From positions 5,792,218 through 5,856,217 of the forward strand of contig JABACO010000001.1 in the NCBI GenBank assembly GCA_013339895.1: a DNA stretch of 64,000 nucleotides, written 5' to 3'. The stretch is from Ephydatia muelleri. Taxonomy: Eukaryota; Porifera; Demospongiae; Spongillida; Spongillidae. This document shows, one piece after another, positions 1 to 10,800 of this stretch. The notes beneath the pieces are model-generated. The model was given only the letters and a program-made list of their open reading frames with translations. It did not search any database and was not told the origin of the DNA. The number at the start of each line of letters is the position of its first letter. The stretch's first letter is position 1. The translations under genes and the position numbers were made by a program.

Positions 1-92
1 CCACAACGTATATGTATGTGCTTGTTTACTCATTGTTACATATATGTGATTCAATGGCTGGGCACTGGACAACATCACCACCCTGTTTACAG

Positions 93-212
93 GTAGTACA
101 CAAAGAACATGAGGAGCCTCTAGCCGTGTCCATCCCTGAGAATTACAGTTCATTGGGTTCAAAGTTCAGGTCAAGACTAGGAGGTGTGACCAGTAGCCAG
201 GATGCAGCATGA
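93..212 (+). CDS. Candidate last exon of an unrecognised gene (C-terminus)
   Basis: A pyrimidine-rich tract ending in CAG at 90-92 looks like a 3' splice site. It is followed by an open frame of 39 codons ending in TGA at 210-212. The peptide is hydrophilic and Ser/Glu-rich (ends GGVTSSQDAA) with no recognisable domain. A canonical AATAAA lies about 240 bases downstream. The rest of the gene would lie left of the window. This is an inference from splice-site shape and the downstream signal only; a chance ORF remains possible. Confidence 0.3.
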   Translation, partial: VVHKEHEEPLAVSIPENYSSLGSKFRSRLGGVTSSQDAA

Positions 213-775
213 GGTGCTGACACAGAGAGCAGCCAAGCCTTGTCAGCAGGTGATGATGCTTTCAACAACAATGAGACTGGGTCCTCTAGTTTCTTTGACA
301 GTACCCTTTGGTGGACGGGTGAGGCTGTGATAGCATCCACAGATATTACTTCAGACAGGGAGATTATGCCTTATATTTGTGTTCCATAAAACAAACATCA
401 GTCATAACAAGATCTTTTTATCACCTTTGGAAGCAATTCATTACTTAAAATAAAAGCTTACATATAATTAAGTGGCCAGAAAGCAATAGGCCTGTGGTGA
501 AGTACTGAAATGACCACAATTAAGCACACACTAATGTATCATTAACTCCAATACTCCTAAATCAAAGTTCAACTTGACTGTGACCTATTTTACATCTTGC
601 AGCACTCTTTCACGCGGGAGCATGCCGAATAGTTCAAGAGAGTTGACACTGAATCACCAACATGGTTCTTCCATCAGTGAGTCTCTACAAGGCTGAGAAG
701 ACATGAAGGTCAAGAACATAGAATTTTCACATACATACATGTACATACACCTACATGTATGCACACATATTTATA
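213..775. other. Putative 3' UTR and unannotated sequence
   Basis: The first part could be the 3' UTR of the exon at 93-212. From about 455 on I see only A/T-rich sequence and CATGTA-type microsatellite leading into the palindromic element that starts near 776. Confidence 0.4.
449..454 (+). terminator. Poly(A) signal AATAAA
   Basis: AATAAA lies in an A/T-rich context 237 bases after the TGA of the candidate exon at 93-212. It is the expected distance for a short 3' UTR. It is supportive only together with that exon. Confidence 0.3.
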
Positions 776-1332
776 TATATGGGACAGTTTCCACAAAATT
801 GCCCATCAAAATTCCCTTGCGTTTGAATCGCTATAACTTGCAAACGGTTAAGGCTATTGACTTCTTATTCTCAACACTTCATACTAAACCATTTCTGTAT
901 GGTGAAATACGTTTTGGGGTATTGTAATGTATGATACCCCACTAGGTTCAAACCCGCCAAATACCTTTCAGTTCTCCTATAATCAAATCACTTTTAAAAT
1001 TCGGTTTGTGGGTACAGAGGTTCCTGTACCTATCGCGGCAAACTGTGTCCCGCCATATCAAGCGGGAAAATGTGCACCTCTCTTTTTACAAACCGAATTT
1101 GAAGCGATTTGATTACTCCTACTAAGTTTGAACCCGGTGGGGTATTGGATGTTGCGATACTTGCACAGTCAAGTGCAAGGCCCCAAAATGTATGAAGTGT
1201 TGAAAATAGGAAGTCGATAGCGTTAATCATTCGGAAGTTATAATGATTCAAACACAAAGAATTTTTATACCATTTTATACATTCATGTATTATATGCGAT
1301 GGGCCGTTTTCGTGGAAACTGTCCCATATACA
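776..1332. repeat. Palindromic MITE, family A, full copy
   Basis: The element begins with TATATGGGACAGTTTCCAC and ends with the matching inverted form (GTGGAAACTGTCCCATATA). The similarity of the two halves continues inward for well over 200 bases with gaps, for example CGTTTGAATCGCTATAACTT near 821 and its inverted relative near 1220-1245, and TTCGGTTTGTG near 1000 against its inverse near 1090. It is therefore a long imperfect palindrome of about 557 bp with no coding capacity. The A/T-rich TATA flanks fit a TA-type target site, as for Tc1/mariner-like MITEs, but the superfamily is inferred. A diverged relative lies at 29186-29600. Confidence 0.75.
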
Positions 1333-1607
1333 TGTACATGCATGTACATACACATATGGGGCAGAGAAAACATGGTAGTTTTCAAATGTTATAGTTGACA
1401 CAAATCTTATGCACCTCAACTTATAGTCGGACTAACTATTGCAAAGTTAAAAGTGTGTGGAATCTTTAATAAGGTATTACTTTTCAATGGGAAAGGTCAA
1501 TAAAGTGTGTACCGCCAGTGTATGACTGCTATTGTACATTTGATGCTTCCACCGTTTGTACCAGACGTTACCATACATGTAGATAGTTTAGAGATCTATA
1601 TGCTTAT

Positions 1608-1908
1608 CAGGCCCATAGCCAGAGGGGATTCCCACCCCCCCCCCCCCCCCCACCCCCCCTCCCCGGGGTTCGATGCTTCACTTCCGCCTCTTCAGAGATA
1701 ATCTATATATTATCTCTGGCCTCTTCTAGTTATGGTACTTATAAAAATGCCTCTCTTTTCGTATTTGGCCCGCTAAACGCGAGGGGGACCTGACGGACTT
1801 CCCTCCCCCCCCACCGCTCTCGTATTTGGGCCCCCGGATAAATGCTTTCAGAAGTATTAATCGATCCCCCCCCCCCCACCCGGCCTAACTTCCTGGCTAC
1901 GGGCCTGC
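1608..1908. repeat. hAT-type MITE with 8-bp target duplication
   Basis: The left end reads CAGGCCCATAGCCAG and the right end is its near-perfect inverse (CTGGCTACGGGCCTG). The 8-mer ATGCTTAT is present immediately on both sides (1600-1607 and 1909-1916). An 8-bp duplication with CAGG-type termini is the signature of the hAT superfamily. The interior is C-rich with several poly-C runs (1627-1660, 1785-1795, 1866-1878) and has no ORF, so the element is non-autonomous. Confidence 0.75.
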
Positions 1909-2207
1909 ATGCTTATATGTACTAACGCTCCGTTATAGTACAGTTACACAACCATTTTTGCCTATTACGGACGTCGCTACTGTAATCATGTACGTGTCAC
2001 ATTCATGCTAACCTAGGACTCTGAGACTTGCAAGATGTTTCCGTAAGAAGACTGGTTGGTTGTCATGCCCAGGCACTCCTGTGTCGATTCTATAAGTGGC
2101 AAACTCCTCTGTGTAATCGCCACCTCCGTCTTTGCAACATATAATCCCAATTAGTGCCCACTCTTACAAGGGGTCATGCTAAGTCTGGTCATTAATACAA
2201 CAACCAG

Positions 2208-2378
2208 GTCTGGGCACGGCTGACTGACGATAGAGTGGCACGTGATGATCGTGGTAGGCACATTGAATGTGGGGTGTATCTCACTACCATTCAAGGGAAG
2301 TGCGATTTGAAGGCCCTAAGCTCTGAAAAAATAATGATAAATAAGTTCATTGATTACTCTCATGTAATCCGTGAGCAG
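2208..2378 (+). CDS. Candidate internal exon, unrecognised protein
   Basis: CAG at 2205-2207 precedes an open frame of exactly 57 codons ending GAGCAG, followed by the good donor GTAAGG at 2379. Both borders are phase 0. The peptide (VWARLTDDRVARD..., ending IREQ) is charged and rich in hydrophobic heptad-like positions, but I do not recognise a family. A diverged copy of its second half lies 100 bases downstream at 2476-2556. No partner exon was found, so this may be an orphan or relic exon. Confidence 0.35.
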
Positions 2379-2475
2379 GTAAGGAAAATATCATTTGGTT
2401 TGGAAACAATTGATGACTGAATAAGGAAATGAGAAAAAATGAATGGACATTGGAAACCTTGCATAATTAATGTGG

Positions 2476-2556
2476 AAGTGCGGATATAGGTACTTAAGTT
2501 CCGAAAAACTACACAAAATATGTCAACTAGTCCCCACATTGCAAATCCGAGAGCAG
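2476..2556 (+). pseudogene. Degenerate copy of the exon at 2208-2378
   Basis: The translation preserves the spacing K-C-(5)-LSSEK-(14)-IREQ seen in the candidate exon upstream. The DNA also aligns with gaps over AAGTGCG, CTTAAGTTCCGAAAAA and GAGAGCAG. No splice donor follows the final CAG. It looks like a tandem exon duplication in which this copy has decayed. Confidence 0.3.
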
Positions 2557-2687
2557 CTAGTCAATGTTTGGTTTTTTTCTGCAGTTAGCTGCAGTTTTCT
2601 GAATGCGTCCATACATTTTCTATGGACATTGAATTACGCAATGACCGAATACCGCGTAATCCTTTTGACCGCCAATTTCTCGATATG

Positions 2688-3126
2688 AGAAGACAATCCT
2701 GGTAATACTCGGCTAATGCACCACGTGGTTGTTGGGTTAGTGTGTATGCTGGCTACACTGGCGCAGTAGCAGTAAACTAACGGCATCGCTATACCTTCAG
2801 GCTAACATGGCTCAAGAAAAGGCTCGCTGCGCTGGGACTTAAACGGCGCAACGTTGTGGAAATACGCCTTACACTTGTACATCTAGCCATTAAGGTCAGT
2901 ACTTTTTGCCGGGCTATGCAAATACAGAGTGGCGTGACGTCTCCACGTGGGGGGCATAGAATGAACTTCAAACGTCCAACTGCTGCCTCGGATACCGGGC
3001 AATGTGGAGATTGCTACAATTGAAGTACCGGTACACCATTAAAAGGTAGCCTCATCTTTGGGTGAGGTACACGTGATCCTCCTTGACATACATCACTCAT
3101 CTAGATCCACTGTGATGATGCTACTG
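2688..3126. repeat. Left arm of a 439-bp inverted repeat
   Basis: This is the reverse complement of 4656-5094. The two arms have equal length with no gaps and about three mismatches (about 99% identity), and are separated by 1529 bp. Weaker similarity continues inward past a roughly 15-base indel (to about 3162 and 4640). The arm carries, on the plus strand, the N-terminal part of the integrase-core gene whose catalytic exons lie on the minus strand beside the other arm. The arms may be a fold-back element or an inverted duplication of the gene's 5' end. Confidence 0.85.
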
Positions 3127-3832
3127 ACAGTAATGGATCCTATTGCTTCACGACTACGTGACTATCGGAGTATGCACAGATCCAGTTGAGGACGATTGTC
3201 GGTGACGCGGGGACCTCTCGTTGCTGGCTGATGCAGACGAATGAGTCTGAGACAATGATCGTTCGACCCGCGCAGAGCCTGCAAGTGTCTTTTTGAGGGC
3301 TGCATGCAATTGGTCCTGGAACACAGTATCTCATTAACTAGAGAATCCTCCTTCGACATCATGCATGCAGTGCGGAAACAATTTGAATTTAATTATTATA
3401 AAATCATTTTTAGATTACAATTACTATCTCATACTAGTATACATATTTTACACAACTGTTACATCATGTTGTTAAATGTCTCCACCCAGCGCATCATATG
3501 TTACAGAGAACCAGGTGTGTTGTTCCTCCTAGCCATTTGCCTCATCATCATGATAACGAGAGTGTGAAGGACACAGCATACGATAGTTGCCATGAAAAGT
3601 TTATTTCTTTTTGTCCAGCGGGATGCTCCGGATGAAGTGTTCGATTTGCTGCGCCCAACAGGACACGAACCACTGCTTAAGACTGACATATCAATAAATT
3701 AAGGACCTCCTCAGTTGAGGACGGATTTTGGTTTTACCATGCAAGCACACAAAACACACCAGTTCAAATGCTCATACCAGACAAACACTGCAATACAGCC
3801 ACACAAATACAGTCAACAACACACAGATGTGA

Positions 3833-3873
<41 letters not shown>

Positions 3874-4313
3874 GGTGTGACCACAAAAAGACAAACCTAG
3901 GTGGGGGAAGGATGAGTTGTTTAAGCACTTGATAGGAATATCTAGGTTGACACAAGCAGCCAGCATACAAAACACACCAGTTCAAATGCTCATACCACAC
4001 AAACACTGCAATACAGCCACACAAATACAGTCAACAACACACAGATGCAAGGACACACACACAACACACATAGCTGTACAGTCAAAAGGTGTGACCACAA
4101 AAGACAATCAAACACCTAGGTGGGGGAAGGGTTAGTTGTTTTAGCACTGCACAAAGCAGCACACAAACACACAGCACATATGACACACATATATCACACA
4201 GAAATACACAGCACATGTCACACACAAACCACACAGTACATATAAAATACAAAACACAAACACTGAATACTCAAACACATCCTGCATAGATGCTACCAAG
4301 GCATGTGACATAC
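3127..4313. repeat. Spacer of the inverted repeat: CA microsatellite and a 180-bp direct duplication
   Basis: Two direct copies of one unit, about 3749-3928 and 3966-4148, share the start ACAAAACACACCAGTTCAAA and the end CCTAGGTGGGGGAAGG. Each copy contains an AC-rich stretch; in the first it expanded to a pure (CA)n run at about 3837-3872. The leftmost part (3127-3700) has only short ORFs without recognisable domains, and I see no further integrase exons here. Confidence 0.6.
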
Positions 4314-5000
4314 CTTCCAATTTTACTACTGCATCCAAATAGAACTTGACCACAACATCAGGGTCATTGTTAGTGGCAGTCAGCTCCAACCAAATGATCT
4401 TCCATGAAAATCTGGAGGAACACCGTGAAAATTATGAAACACGCGATACAGAGACTACTTACCCATCAATACAAGCATGAATGGGGAAGCCAAACGGTTT
4501 GAGCTTGTCACACCCATCGATGTGCCAACACCAGTTTGGACCCTGAAATGAAACACTACGTTCAAGGTATAGGTAGCTGCACACATGGGGCTGGTCGCTT
4601 GCCTTGTTCACATATGTTCTCCTTGTAAGTCGTTTAACTTTACGTAGTCGTGAGCCAGTAGCATCATCACAGTGGATCTAGATGAGTGATGTATGTCAAG
4701 AAGGATCACGTGTACCTCACCCAAAGATGAGGCTACCTTTTAATGGTGTACCGGTACTTCAATTGTAGCAATCTCCACATTGCCCGGTATCCGTAGCAGC
4801 AGTTGGACGTTTGAAGTTCATTCTATGCCCCCCACGTGGAGACGTCACGCCACTCTGTATTTGCATAGCCCGGCAAAAAGTACTGACCTTAATGGCTAGA
4901 TGTACAAGTGTAAGGCGTATTTCCACAACGTTGCGCCGTTTAAGTCCCAGCGCAGCGAGCCTTTTCTTGAGCCATGTTAGCCTGAAGGTATAGCGATGCC
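4314..5000 (-). pseudogene. Integrase-core (DDE-type) protein gene, 5' and central exons, degraded
   Basis: On the minus strand, reading leftward, the right arm encodes an N-terminal basic helix segment (LKKRLAALGLKRRN, near 4925-4985). A basic stretch (SRLRKVKRLTRRTYVNK) ends at 4603 before a GC-type donor. Exon 4542-4463 (phase 0 to 2) carries WCWHIDGCDKLKPFGFPIH. Exon 4411-4314 carries WKIIWLELTATNNDPDVVVK. WHIDG and the NNDP block are hallmarks of a family of integrase-core proteins widespread in sponges, corals and fish; the Asp of HIDG is the presumed first catalytic acid. The remaining catalytic core was not found to the left. The copy looks broken and 3'-truncated. Which mobile element, if any, normally carries this gene is unclear. 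Confidence 0.6.
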
Positions 5001-5094
5001 GTTAGTTTACTGCTACTGCGCCAGTGTAGCCAGCATACACACTAACCCAACAACCACGTGGTGCATTAGCCGAGTATTACCAGGATTGTCTTCT
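4656..5094. repeat. Right arm of the 439-bp inverted repeat
   Basis: Partner of 2688-3126, about 99% identical in inverted orientation. On this side the integrase-core reading continues past the arm into unique spacer sequence. The right arm is therefore probably the original copy and the left arm the inverted duplicate. Confidence 0.85.
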
Positions 5095-5311
5095 GCTGCC
5101 TCCAGTATCGCACTATTAGCCGTGCATGTGCATGTATATGCATCGTTACCTGATAGTGATATGCTAACTTACGGTCGACTATTGGGTCGTCTCTGTGAAC
5201 CATACTGCTCGCCTCAAGTACTATTGTATATCAAATAGTATAAAATTACGTGACGTCATGCAAGGTACCACCTATATATCCCATAGTACCTTTGGCTGGT
5301 CGGTCGGAGAA

Positions 5312-5420
5312 ACGGTCCGCTGTTCGATCTCAAAAATAGACCGTTGTTCGATCCCAAATATAGACCGTTGTTCGATCCCAAATATAGACCGTTGTTTGAT
5401 CCCAAAAATAGATCAATGCT
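5312..5420. repeat. 24-bp tandem repeat, four copies
   Basis: The unit GTTCGATCCCAAATATAGAC plus a few bases recurs four times with small changes. The 120 bases that follow remain GATC- and CGGACCG-rich, as if older diverged units continue. It sits just upstream of the hAT-like fragment at 5594. Confidence 0.7.
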
Positions 5421-5593
5421 AGTTAGCGCGGTAGCGGAAGTGGATGATCGTTTGATCGCGGAATGGGATCGATCGCAGAATCGGACCGCTGCTCCATTGC
5501 TCGAACACGGAATCGGACCGTCGCTATATTGTTCAATCAAAAAACTGCTTGTCGTACAATGTTTGGTCGCGCGACCTCCAGGGCCACCGTAGG

Positions 5594-5860
5594 ATGCCGC
5601 TAGTTCGAGTTCTGACAGAAGTATTTTACCAGAAAAACTACACGCCCAGAGCGTTTCACTTTCCAAAGCGAGAGTATGGCAAGAAAAGTGCAGTTAGAAG
5701 AAGTTTCAAACGGCCTGGTTTTACAAGTGGCCGTGGCTTCATTATCGTAAAGAAATTGACAGCGTTCTAAGTTCTACTTGCAAAGGTGGAGAAGAAGCAG
5801 TCATGCATGGGCTGCAAATGCTGATGCAGCGTTTACGGATAGGGGTTACTACTGTTAAAC
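5594..5860 (+). pseudogene. hAT-family transposase N-terminus (TTF/ZMYM1-like zinc-finger region), frameshifted
   Basis: The frame from ATG at 5594 gives FHFPKREYGKKSAVRRSFKR. From about 5718 a second frame gives WFYKWPWLHYRKEIDSVLSS followed by TC. Together these match the FPKR-RRSF-WF-KWPWLHY-C block at the start of TTF-type zinc-finger hAT proteins related to ZMYM1. The two halves are one base out of register near 5714, so this copy is broken. The rest of the transposase is absent. A C-terminal piece of the same superfamily lies far away at 46085-46656 and is not a continuation of this copy. Confidence 0.6.
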
Positions 5861-7597
5861 CTTCTGAAGCAACCACCTACCTGCACAATCAGTTTGAAGC
5901 GCGCTATTAATTGATAAATAAGAGTACGAATCACGGAGACGAAGTATACAATTGTCCCAGTCGTGAGAACTTGCGTTCCGCGTCCACACTCTTGATGCTG
6001 TGAGGGAAACGCAAAAAAGATCATGAGAGCCAGGCCCACTCAATCCACTACATAGAAATAATTTTTATCTTCCCCTGGCCCTGACGTGTACATGTAGCTG
6101 CTTTAAATGGATGGACAGATGGCGACGCACTGTACGCCATCTGCAACTATGCATATAAGGTTAGTGGAGCTCTATAGACAGCAGCGTGCAAGTTTCCTCC
6201 TCCTCTGTGATCTTGATGTTGTGTGAAGTGCTCAGTGTTTGTATTAAATAAGACTAGGACAAATAAATGTACTTGAAGTACCAATTGTATAATAGTGACG
6301 ACAAACTATACAGTCATGTAGTAAAGCATCAAAAAATACCTACAGTACTAAAATACGAACGCCATCCATCATTTGCTGAATGCGTTAGACGTTTTGCTTG
6401 TCACTGAACAATGAGCTGGAGGGATGATGATATCTAACTTTCACGCTTTTATACAAGTAAAGCAAAGTACACTGTTTTGTGTCTGATCGTAAGAAAGCCA
6501 GAATGGCCAGCATTTAAACCATGATGTCTAGAAGGCGTAGCTAATCCGATCGTGAACGTACTTAAATTCCAGTGACGATGATTTAGTAGGAACCTCAGCC
6601 ATATCACGGAGTGGCAGTGGCATGTAGTCTGGTGTAAGTACTACTATGGCTAGCGACAATGGTTTCGACATATACAAATTACATCATGTTTAAAAAAAAA
6701 AAAAAAACATAAGTAAAGGTAGTAAACTATTGCCCCGGCATGGCCGGGGCAAGTAGAAGTCATATTCAATACCTGAAAGCCAGCTACGCTCCGTATCTGT
6801 GTAGTGATTAACTACTTATGCCACGTGGCTGTGAGTGCAGTACATGTAGTTTGAAATTTAAATTACCGGTTCACTTACTCCGTCGAGGAACAATTTTCTC
6901 TGACGGACATGACAGGCCTCATATGAATTTCCAGGGAACAGTTATAGCCTTCCCGTACTGCTGCATACACTGTCTTCGCCAAGCGAGCAGATTCAAGACT
7001 CTCTCAATATTAGTGGATCGTTTCATTTCAGGCTTTGCTTCTACCCTTCGCGTTCAGCGATCCGTTTCTTTTCTGGCTCTGCTTTGTAGCAAAGTTCCGT
7101 TCTCAGACTCACTTTATAATGCTACAAAAGGTGAGTCAGTCTTGGAATGAATATCAACTTTTTTTTCAGTGGCACTACCTGAAATAACTTTCCGAATAGC
7201 TCCAGTAGGATGCAAACCTTGGGTGTCCGTGCAACATCATATTCTTCACAAACAAAGAAAAGATCCAGATTACTGACACTGGAGTTGTACATTTGTGTAT
7301 CATCTGTTTCAAGGCAAAACTTGCTAACAATATTATTTGAAGTTTTTAAAAACTAAAGTTTAAAGAGCAAAGCAAACAAATATATATGATTCAACTGATA
7401 CTATAATCAGCTCGCTATCAATTAGTATTGAAAAATGTTTTTGTTTTGGGCGATATTTGACAGTTGGTATGATTGTCCGATTGATTGCATAATTTTATAT
7501 GACATGAGTGTAATTATCAATCAGCATAGCGCCTTCTGTATTCTACAAAGTGTGACGTAACAAAGGCAACAAAAGACAATCTCACTAGTGGGCGCAC
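5861..7597. other. No gene recognised; contains a short perfect GC palindrome
   Basis: A GC palindrome, TGCCCCGGCATGGCCGGGGC plus A, lies at 6731-6751 just after a poly-A run, like the tip of a mobile element. The 110-residue open frame at 6818-7150 has no known domain and no splice or context support. The remainder is A/T-rich. Confidence 0.4.
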
Positions 7598-7868
7598 GTT
7601 GTCGTTATAGCTGGTGTGCAGCGTTGTCGTTATAGCTGGTGTGCAGCGTTGTCGTTATAGCTGGTGTGCAGCGTTGTCGTTATAGCTGGTGTGCAGCGTT
7701 GTCGTTATAGCTGGTGTGCAGCGTTGTCGTTATAGCTGGTGTGCAGCGTTGTCGCTTATAGCTGGTGTGCAGCGTTGTCGTTATAGTTGGTGTGCAGCGT
7801 TGTCGCTTATAGCTGGTGTGCAGCGTTGTCGTTATAGCTGGTGTGCAGCGTTGTCGTTATAGCTGGTG
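7598..7868. repeat. 25-bp minisatellite, about 11 copies
   Basis: Units of CGTTGTCGTTATAGCTGGTG plus TGCAG repeat head to tail. A few copies have a 1-base insertion (GTCGCTTATAG) or a C-to-T change. The high identity indicates recent expansion. It is not a CRISPR array because there are no unique spacers. Confidence 0.9.
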
Positions 7869-10800
7869 ATAGTGCTTGTGATTTGAGTTTGTATCTCAGT
7901 TTGCGATGCCGAAAAGACTTCAAAGAAAGAGTGTATCGATCCCAATAATGCACATGCATTAGAAAAAAAAAGGGGGGTATAGCCAGTTGAAGCATGAACG
8001 GATCTTCTGTAAATAAACGTATTTATGTTAATATTAACATGCAAACACGTGATGCATCATACTTGTAGCTAAACATTTTTTTCACAATGTGATCATCCCA
8101 GTAATTTTTTTTTTGTCATTTACTACTTGAATCAGGGAAGTTGTGTTTGATTAAACCGCTCTGTCAATCCATTTGTCGGCGCATGATATGCACTTGCTAT
8201 CAATTACTGTTAACTTCAGAGGATGATTTGAAATATTGAAGTAAAAATGCTTATAATATTAAGCATATGCATATCTGACAATGGAAACACAATGATGAAG
8301 ATCTAGACTTGCATAAAGCTATAACAATTTAAACCTGTCCCGTTCATTCATGGACACCCTGTATGTAAACGTATATTCACCGATTTAATAGCCACTTCTA
8401 CTCAGACACTTTATGATACATGTATGTCTTTACTGTTATCCCACAGTTATGTTTGACAGTTCTTCTAAGAACTACCATATATTACATGGGATTCAACTTT
8501 GGCATATCTCTGCAGACAATCATGATGGTATTGTGGTCATGGTACATGTAAGATCATATGCGAATGTGCTGGTATGTTTTTTTTTTTTTGTGCATTATTT
8601 GTTTGGTTAGCATACACATGTTCATGTTATTTTGTGTGTGTCATACTTACTGAGCACTAAGAAAGTGTTGGTACATACTAAATGCATTGTACGTGTAGAA
8701 ACTTCACAACTAAGATATGCTGCAGTTAATGAAACTAACTTCATAACCCACAATATTATAACCATAGCATGGCAGTGGAAAACCCTGTTCCCGTTATGTT
8801 TAATGCAGTACGTGTGTAAAGGTTTTTATTTATGTGTGTAGGTGTGTATGGCTTGAGAAGATCAAGCATCTGGGGTGAGATAAAGGAAAACGTCACATGG
8901 TTGGTCATATGGAGAACGGAGAAAAGTCATGCTCAATTCAAAACCACACCCACGAGCCAATCGTACATAGGACCCACTGGACATAGGTAAGTGTACATGT
9001 CTTTACATTCTACTACCATCAGGCAACAATGTATGGAACTAAAAGCACCACTCCGTCTGTTTTACATTGTGATTCCATTTGCAGAGATAGCCCTGCATTG
9101 CAATTGCTGTGATTGTCTTCTGACCAGTTTCAATTATTTAGTGCATTGAAGGTTCTGTGGCAGGTGGCTGTGGACCTCATTTAACCACTCCAATCTGAAG
9201 TGGGAATTACCAATTGTAATTAAAGTAAGAATATTGCTGTGCATAAGATGAACCTTTTTCTGCATTCTAAATTTGTCGTGTTATTCAAAAATTGTGCTGT
9301 TTTATGCATGTTTTGACTGCAAACATTATATATGTCAAAAATATGATTTTTCTATTGACATGATAATACAGCAGGATAATGCAGACGTAGAGGTGAACTT
9401 TCATGAAAGCATAAAGAGTTTCTGCATAAGTAGTTGCTGTCAAATGTATAGTTCAATAATGCAAATTACACAGGTGTGCAATTGGAATACAATGACCTCA
9501 AGTCATTGATCAATAATTATTCCTTTGCAAGTCTATTTGATTTGTTGCTGCAGCACTGCATCTTCACTGATTTTCTCAACTTGCTGCACTCCCTTATCGT
9601 CTAAGGTACCCAATTGGCTGTGTAGCTACCTATCCACCAGTCAATAGTAAGCATTTTCCAATCAATATCAACAACTTGTGCTATTTTTGGTTCTTCGTTT
9701 TCATATTTCTTCAACTTGAGTGCTACAAATCCTCCTGACACCAACTGTGATCAGATATCGGTCCAGATACTGATGTGGAAAGAGCTGTTTCACTAGGTGC
9801 AACTTTGTGGTGGCAGAGGGAGAGCTGATCTGCAGCTGGTTCTGCAGGACTTCTTTTTGCCACAGTACACCTAAAAAGTAATCGATTTTTATGATATAAA
9901 ACAGTTTTATGTGTAACAAATACAATGTATATGAAATTTCATAATCATTGATTAAGTTCAGTAAGACATAATGTGAAGTTTCACATATTTTAATGCTTCT
10001 AACGTTTTGATTTTTTCACCATACCACCAATACATGTGGCAAAAAACAGACCCAGAGAGAAGAATTCCACTAATAAGATGACAATGTATTCCAATAATAG
10101 TATACATGCCGACGGAGACCAGTGTGCTGCAGGGAAAAATAAAACACAGTAACAACATCTGGGTTCAGTAAGTCACAACTATAGTTCAGGCTCAATACTT
10201 CAAATGACTACCATTATAAGCAGTTCAGCAATTTCTGTGGCTCTTTGTGAATAGATCAGCGTTTCTCAGCACATCATACACAAGTCCAAAAAGGTATAGC
10301 TTAAAGTTTATGGGTCACTATCATCTATGCAGCTCGTACCTTGCTGCATTGAGGCAAACGCTCCCATACATAAGTTGGGCAACATTCAATAATAATATCA
10401 GTCCCTGTCAGGCATGATACCATTTGAATGTCTTTATGGCTACGTGACGCGCCTAATTTGCATTGAGAAAATATGGCTGTCATGCATGCATGAACACATG
10501 TTAAGGTTGTGCAAAAAGTATGACAGCAAACCTCACATGAACAATCAATAAGCATCTCATATGCATGCAAAATATTATTGAATCAATGTATGTGAAATTA
10601 GAGGAATGCAATGATAGACAGCAGTGTCGCTACAAAGACATGCAGTCACATAGCATACATGTAGGTGGTAGTGATCTTGAGGGGGAGAAGAGTGACCAAG
10701 ATGAATATGTGCTGGATGGGAGGGTTGAAAATCACAAGAGGAGAAAAGGCTTTAATTGCATGTGGTGTCACAAGAGAATCAAGAAGAACCTGGATAAACG

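Noticed and set aside
940-960. tRNA B-box-like GGTTCAAACCC
   Set aside because: Lies inside the palindromic MITE, with no A box and no cloverleaf around it.
3140-3362. Two overlapping minus-strand frames inside the inverted-repeat spacer
   Set aside because: Neither matches the expected remainder of the integrase-core protein, and they overlap each other in different frames.
6818-7150. 110-codon open frame on the plus strand
   Set aside because: No recognisable domain, no splice borders and composition of random sequence.
7598-7868. Possible CRISPR array
   Set aside because: Units are contiguous without unique spacers, and the genome is eukaryotic.
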